From Anaerolineales bacterium (GTDB taxonomy: Bacteria > Chloroflexota > Anaerolineae > Anaerolineales > UBA4823): DNA of 7,873 nucleotides. A program made the position numbers and the translations under genes. Below are positions 6,096-7,873 of this stretch, piece after piece (within the stretch, counting starts at the first letter, position 1; each line of letters starts with the position of its first letter). The DNA is taken from positions 1 through 7,873 of the forward strand of contig JAOAHK010000084.1 in NCBI GenBank assembly GCA_026415275.1, in the 5' to 3' direction. Under the pieces are notes generated by a model that was not told where the DNA came from, did no database searches, and worked only from the letters and a program-made list of their open reading frames with translations.

Positions 6096-6893
6096 TTATG
6101 GTCCTAAAGGTACGACCTTCTCCCTTGTAATCAAACGGGTGATTTCCACACACCCGATAGCCACGAACAGGATGAGCGAATTCAATTGAGTATTTGTTCC
6201 AACCAGCGGGAGGTCTGATACCCCGTGTATCAAACCGGCAAGGAGAATATTATTCGAACGGATGAACAGATAAGCGTAGCCAAGACCAAGCACAAACAAC
6301 ACCAAGAAGCTAATTAGAAACAAGACGATATCGATTTCTCCAGATATTAGCCAGATGATCCGGCTGGGGAAATGCCAGATAGAGAAGAAGGCACTGACGA
6401 GCAGGGCAGCGACCACTGTTCGCCGCTTGGCTGTCCCATGAGTGAAATGTCGGGAAAAGGCTCTTAGAAAATAGCCACGGAATAGTATTTCCTCCCCGAA
6501 GCCTACAAAGAGCCAGACACTAAGGATCTCTGCTCCGATTTTCCAGGTTGGAATATTCTTCAAGGCGAGGAACTCCTCTTGTAGTTGAACCGTTCCCAAA
6601 AGCTGGATCGCTAGGACGAAGAACAACCAGCTAACTAATGTGAAGATCAATGCTTCCAAGATTCGTCGGGGGTTGAGAGGAAAAGCGATCTGCTCTACTC
6701 TCAATCCCCACAAAGCCAATATGAAGAAAAGGAAGTAAAGCCCAATCTGTGTAAAATACAGCCTAAGGCCTTCCAAATGCAATAATTGGATTGCCAACCA
6801 GAAAAGAATCGTCATAACGAAGGTCAGGGTCATGTTGATAATTAGAATCGCTTTCCCCTGCTTCTTTTCGATGTGGTTTGATGTATTCTCCAT
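6096..6893 (-). CDS. CPBP/CAAX-family intramembrane metalloprotease
   Basis: This 265-residue polytopic membrane protein has about seven to eight hydrophobic segments. It carries the CPBP (Abi) signature set. The glutamate pair and arginine are Glu134, Glu135 and Arg139 in GEEILFRGY. His174 lies in FFSIWHFP, and His223 with Asp227 in HGVSDL, where many homologues have Asn. These residues build the intramembrane catalytic site of Rce1-like proteases. Bacterial members process peptides, act in bacteriocin self-immunity or have unknown substrates. The gene is a stand-alone unit between the palindromic element (6928-6998) and the antitoxin remnant. The start ATG has only a weak GAGAT ribosome site and follows a perfect inverted repeat. 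One sampled line (6601-6660) is 45% GC, below the polysaccharide genes. Family assignment is confident; the substrate is unknown. Confidence 0.88.
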   Translation of the reverse strand: MENTSNHIEKKQGKAILIINMTLTFVMTILFWLAIQLLHLEGLRLYFTQIGLYFLFFILALWGLRVEQIAFPLNPRRILEALIFTLVSWLFFVLAIQLLGTVQLQEEFLALKNIPTWKIGAEILSVWLFVGFGEEILFRGYFLRAFSRHFTHGTAKRRTVVAALLVSAFFSIWHFPSRIIWLISGEIDIVLFLISFLVLFVLGLGYAYLFIRSNNILLAGLIHGVSDLPLVGTNTQLNSLILFVAIGCVEITRLITREKVVPLGP

Positions 6894-6895
6894 AT

Positions 6896-6909
6896 TGTAT
6901 CTCGATACA
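6896..6909 (-). promoter_or_regulatory. Perfect 6-bp dyad directly before the CPBP protease start
   Basis: The minus strand reads TGTATC-GA-GATACA, ending 2 bases before the ATG. A perfect dyad covering the ribosome-binding region could be an operator for a small repressor or a translation-blocking hairpin. No cognate regulator is in the window. Confidence 0.35.
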
Positions 6910-6927
6910 GAAATTGTGCAATAAGCC

Positions 6928-6998
6928 GCTCAACTGCTTGCGCTTCACTTGCGCTGCGAAGCAAGCGCGAAGCGGGCCAGCTGCACGCGCGGGTTAGC
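6928..6998 (-). repeat. Palindromic attC-like element between metalloprotease and CPBP genes
   Basis: On the minus strand this 71-bp element starts with GCTAAC, 5 bases after the metalloprotease stop, and ends with GTTGAGC, a full match to the integron GTTRRRY core, 34 bases before the CPBP start. Inside is a hairpin (6936-6966) in which GCTTGC pairs with GCAAGC and TTCGC pairs with GTGAA by one G-T wobble. It shares 23 identical bases (6938-6960) with the copy at 7814-7836, plus AGCGGGCC and flanking motifs. The left core departs from RYYYAAC at two positions. Size, orientation and placement suit an attC site; a REP-like repeat is the alternative. Confidence 0.45.
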
Positions 6999-7003
6999 GC
7001 GCT

Positions 7004-7777
7004 TTACGGCGTTATCTGAATAGCAAGCATTCGGTCAAACAACCCCTCGATCTGAACAGTCAATTCAATTTCCTGCACACTTAATTTCTCGATATAGTGT
7101 GCTCCACCTTCATAAAACACTACCCGATCGAAAGGCTGTTCCAAACCTCTATGATTTTCTGGTAAGCCCAATCTGCGCCTAATCTGGTTTTCAATAAAAC
7201 GCGCAAAACCTTCTTTCCATTCCTGCCAAACCATGTATTCATAATCATGCTGTTTGAGAATACCCTTTAACTCCTGACGAAGGTTTTCGATTTCAGAGAG
7301 GGTGTGTTTGTTCAGAAAAGATTTGTAAAGCCGCACAAACTCGGGTGCAGTATAAGGGAACGGATGATTGATCTCCCACATGTAATCATTGACCTCTTGC
7401 GCCTGACGGGCAACTTTCAGTTTTTGCTTGAGTTTTTGTTCGCAGTTTTCAGCTTGTTGACAGTGAATGAATTCATGGAAGATGGTGACATAACCATCTG
7501 CTTCATCGAAAACATCGTCGGTGACTACGCAAGCCATGCGGTTATCATAGCTCTCTAGAGGAAAAGCGGCGCGAACGCCTTGGGGAATGGGCATCGGAGT
7601 AGCCACTTTTCGGACAAATACGTACCGCTGATGATTTGGTTCGGCATCGTAGATCAAGAAATGATCGTTCTCGGCAATGGCTATTGGGAACAGCTTTTCC
7701 AAGAACGGATGGATGTCCAGGATGCGCTCTTGAACTTCGAAGACCGTTTGAAGTTGGTTCGTATGATTTAATGTCAT
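7004..7777 (-). CDS. Putative HExxH zinc metalloprotease, family not recognised
   Basis: From the ATG at 7777 the protein has 257 residues, with no signal peptide or membrane segment, so it is probably cytoplasmic. It has a zinc-protease motif HEFIH (101-105) after the hydrophobic GYVTIF. A second motif, WKEGFAR, places Glu189 84 residues downstream, as the third ligand in a gluzincin-like arrangement would be. YEGGAHYIEKL near the C-terminus could complete the active site. A basic, charged, probably helical linker (about 113-125) follows the first motif. The frame stays open to 7867, but that extension is encoded by the palindromic element, so ATG 7777 is preferred. The ribosome site is poor; GGAG lies 15 bases upstream. 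The stop is 5 bases before the next element, so the gene fills an element-to-element unit. Metalloprotease activity is inferred from the motifs; the substrate is unknown. Confidence 0.7.
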   Translation of the reverse strand: MTLNHTNQLQTVFEVQERILDIHPFLEKLFPIAIAENDHFLIYDAEPNHQRYVFVRKVATPMPIPQGVRAAFPLESYDNRMACVVTDDVFDEADGYVTIFHEFIHCQQAENCEQKLKQKLKVARQAQEVNDYMWEINHPFPYTAPEFVRLYKSFLNKHTLSEIENLRQELKGILKQHDYEYMVWQEWKEGFARFIENQIRRRLGLPENHRGLEQPFDRVVFYEGGAHYIEKLSVQEIELTVQIEGLFDRMLAIQITP

Positions 7778-7803
7778 GGTAATTCTGTTGTTCTCCACTT
7801 GCG

Positions 7804-7873
7804 TGCTAATGATTTGCGCTTCACTTGCGCTGCGAATTGCAGCTAAGCGGGCCGGGTGCAACCGCAAGTTAGG
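7804..7873 (-). repeat. Palindromic attC-like element upstream of the metalloprotease gene
   Basis: The minus strand enters the window with CCTAAC, matching the YYYAAC part of the integron RYYYAAC core (the first base lies outside). It ends near ATTAGCA, which differs from GTTRRRY at two positions. It contains the perfect stem GCTGC-GAATT-GCAGC (7829-7843) and the 23-base block shared with 6938-6960. It ends 26 bases before the metalloprotease ATG. It is probably cut by the window edge. Confidence 0.4.

Noticed and set aside
7778..7867. N-terminal extension of the metalloprotease frame
   Set aside because: The 30 extra residues are translated from the palindromic element, and ATG at 7777 is a better start.
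6928..7873. CRISPR array
   Set aside because: Only two related elements, far apart, imperfect and separated by a whole gene.

Overview
The window looks like a bacterial chromosome fragment in which every supported gene reads on the minus strand, so transcription runs from high to low coordinates. It has two compositionally different parts. The left part (about 1-5060) is GC-rich, apart from the methyltransferase. It carries cell-surface polysaccharide genes plus a family 4 uracil-DNA glycosylase. The right part (about 5100-7873) is poorer in G+C and holds small accessory genes between structured repeats. The host cannot be fixed from this sequence. The gene set and the GC-rich palindromic elements would suit a Chloroflexota-like or similar environmental bacterium, but that is a weak inference.

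In transcription order, the left part starts with a uracil-DNA glycosylase (4355-4987), behind a candidate sigma-70 promoter. Only 9 bases separate it from a WbpA/Ugd-type nucleotide-sugar dehydrogenase (3026-4345), whose ribosome binding site begins in the glycosylase stop codon. After about 200 bases comes a solitary N4/N6-type DNA methyltransferase (1424-2818) with lower GC than its neighbours. Then come a UDP-glucuronate 4-epimerase-like SDR enzyme (401-1381) and, overlapping it by 4 bases, the start of a Wzx-like flippase that runs off the left edge. The dehydrogenase and epimerase could together make a 4-epimerised UDP-uronic acid (UDP-GalA or UDP-GalNAcA) for a surface glycan, and the flippase could move the lipid-linked unit across the membrane. 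The glycosylase and methyltransferase have no obvious link to that pathway.

The right part, in transcription order, holds an HExxH putative zinc metalloprotease (7004-7777), a CPBP/CAAX-type intramembrane protease (6096-6893), a decayed antitoxin-like remnant (about 5864-6046), and a four-helix membrane protein of unknown function (5380-5787). Two clearly related palindromic elements of about 70 bp (6928-6998 and 7804-7873) flank the metalloprotease gene tightly, and a third, degenerate one lies near 5238-5293. Their position, size and end motifs resemble integron attC sites. The best candidate for something unusual here is therefore a small cassette array, possibly a decaying one. No integrase is visible, so this remains a hypothesis.

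No rRNA, tRNA, CRISPR array, transposase or replication origin was found.
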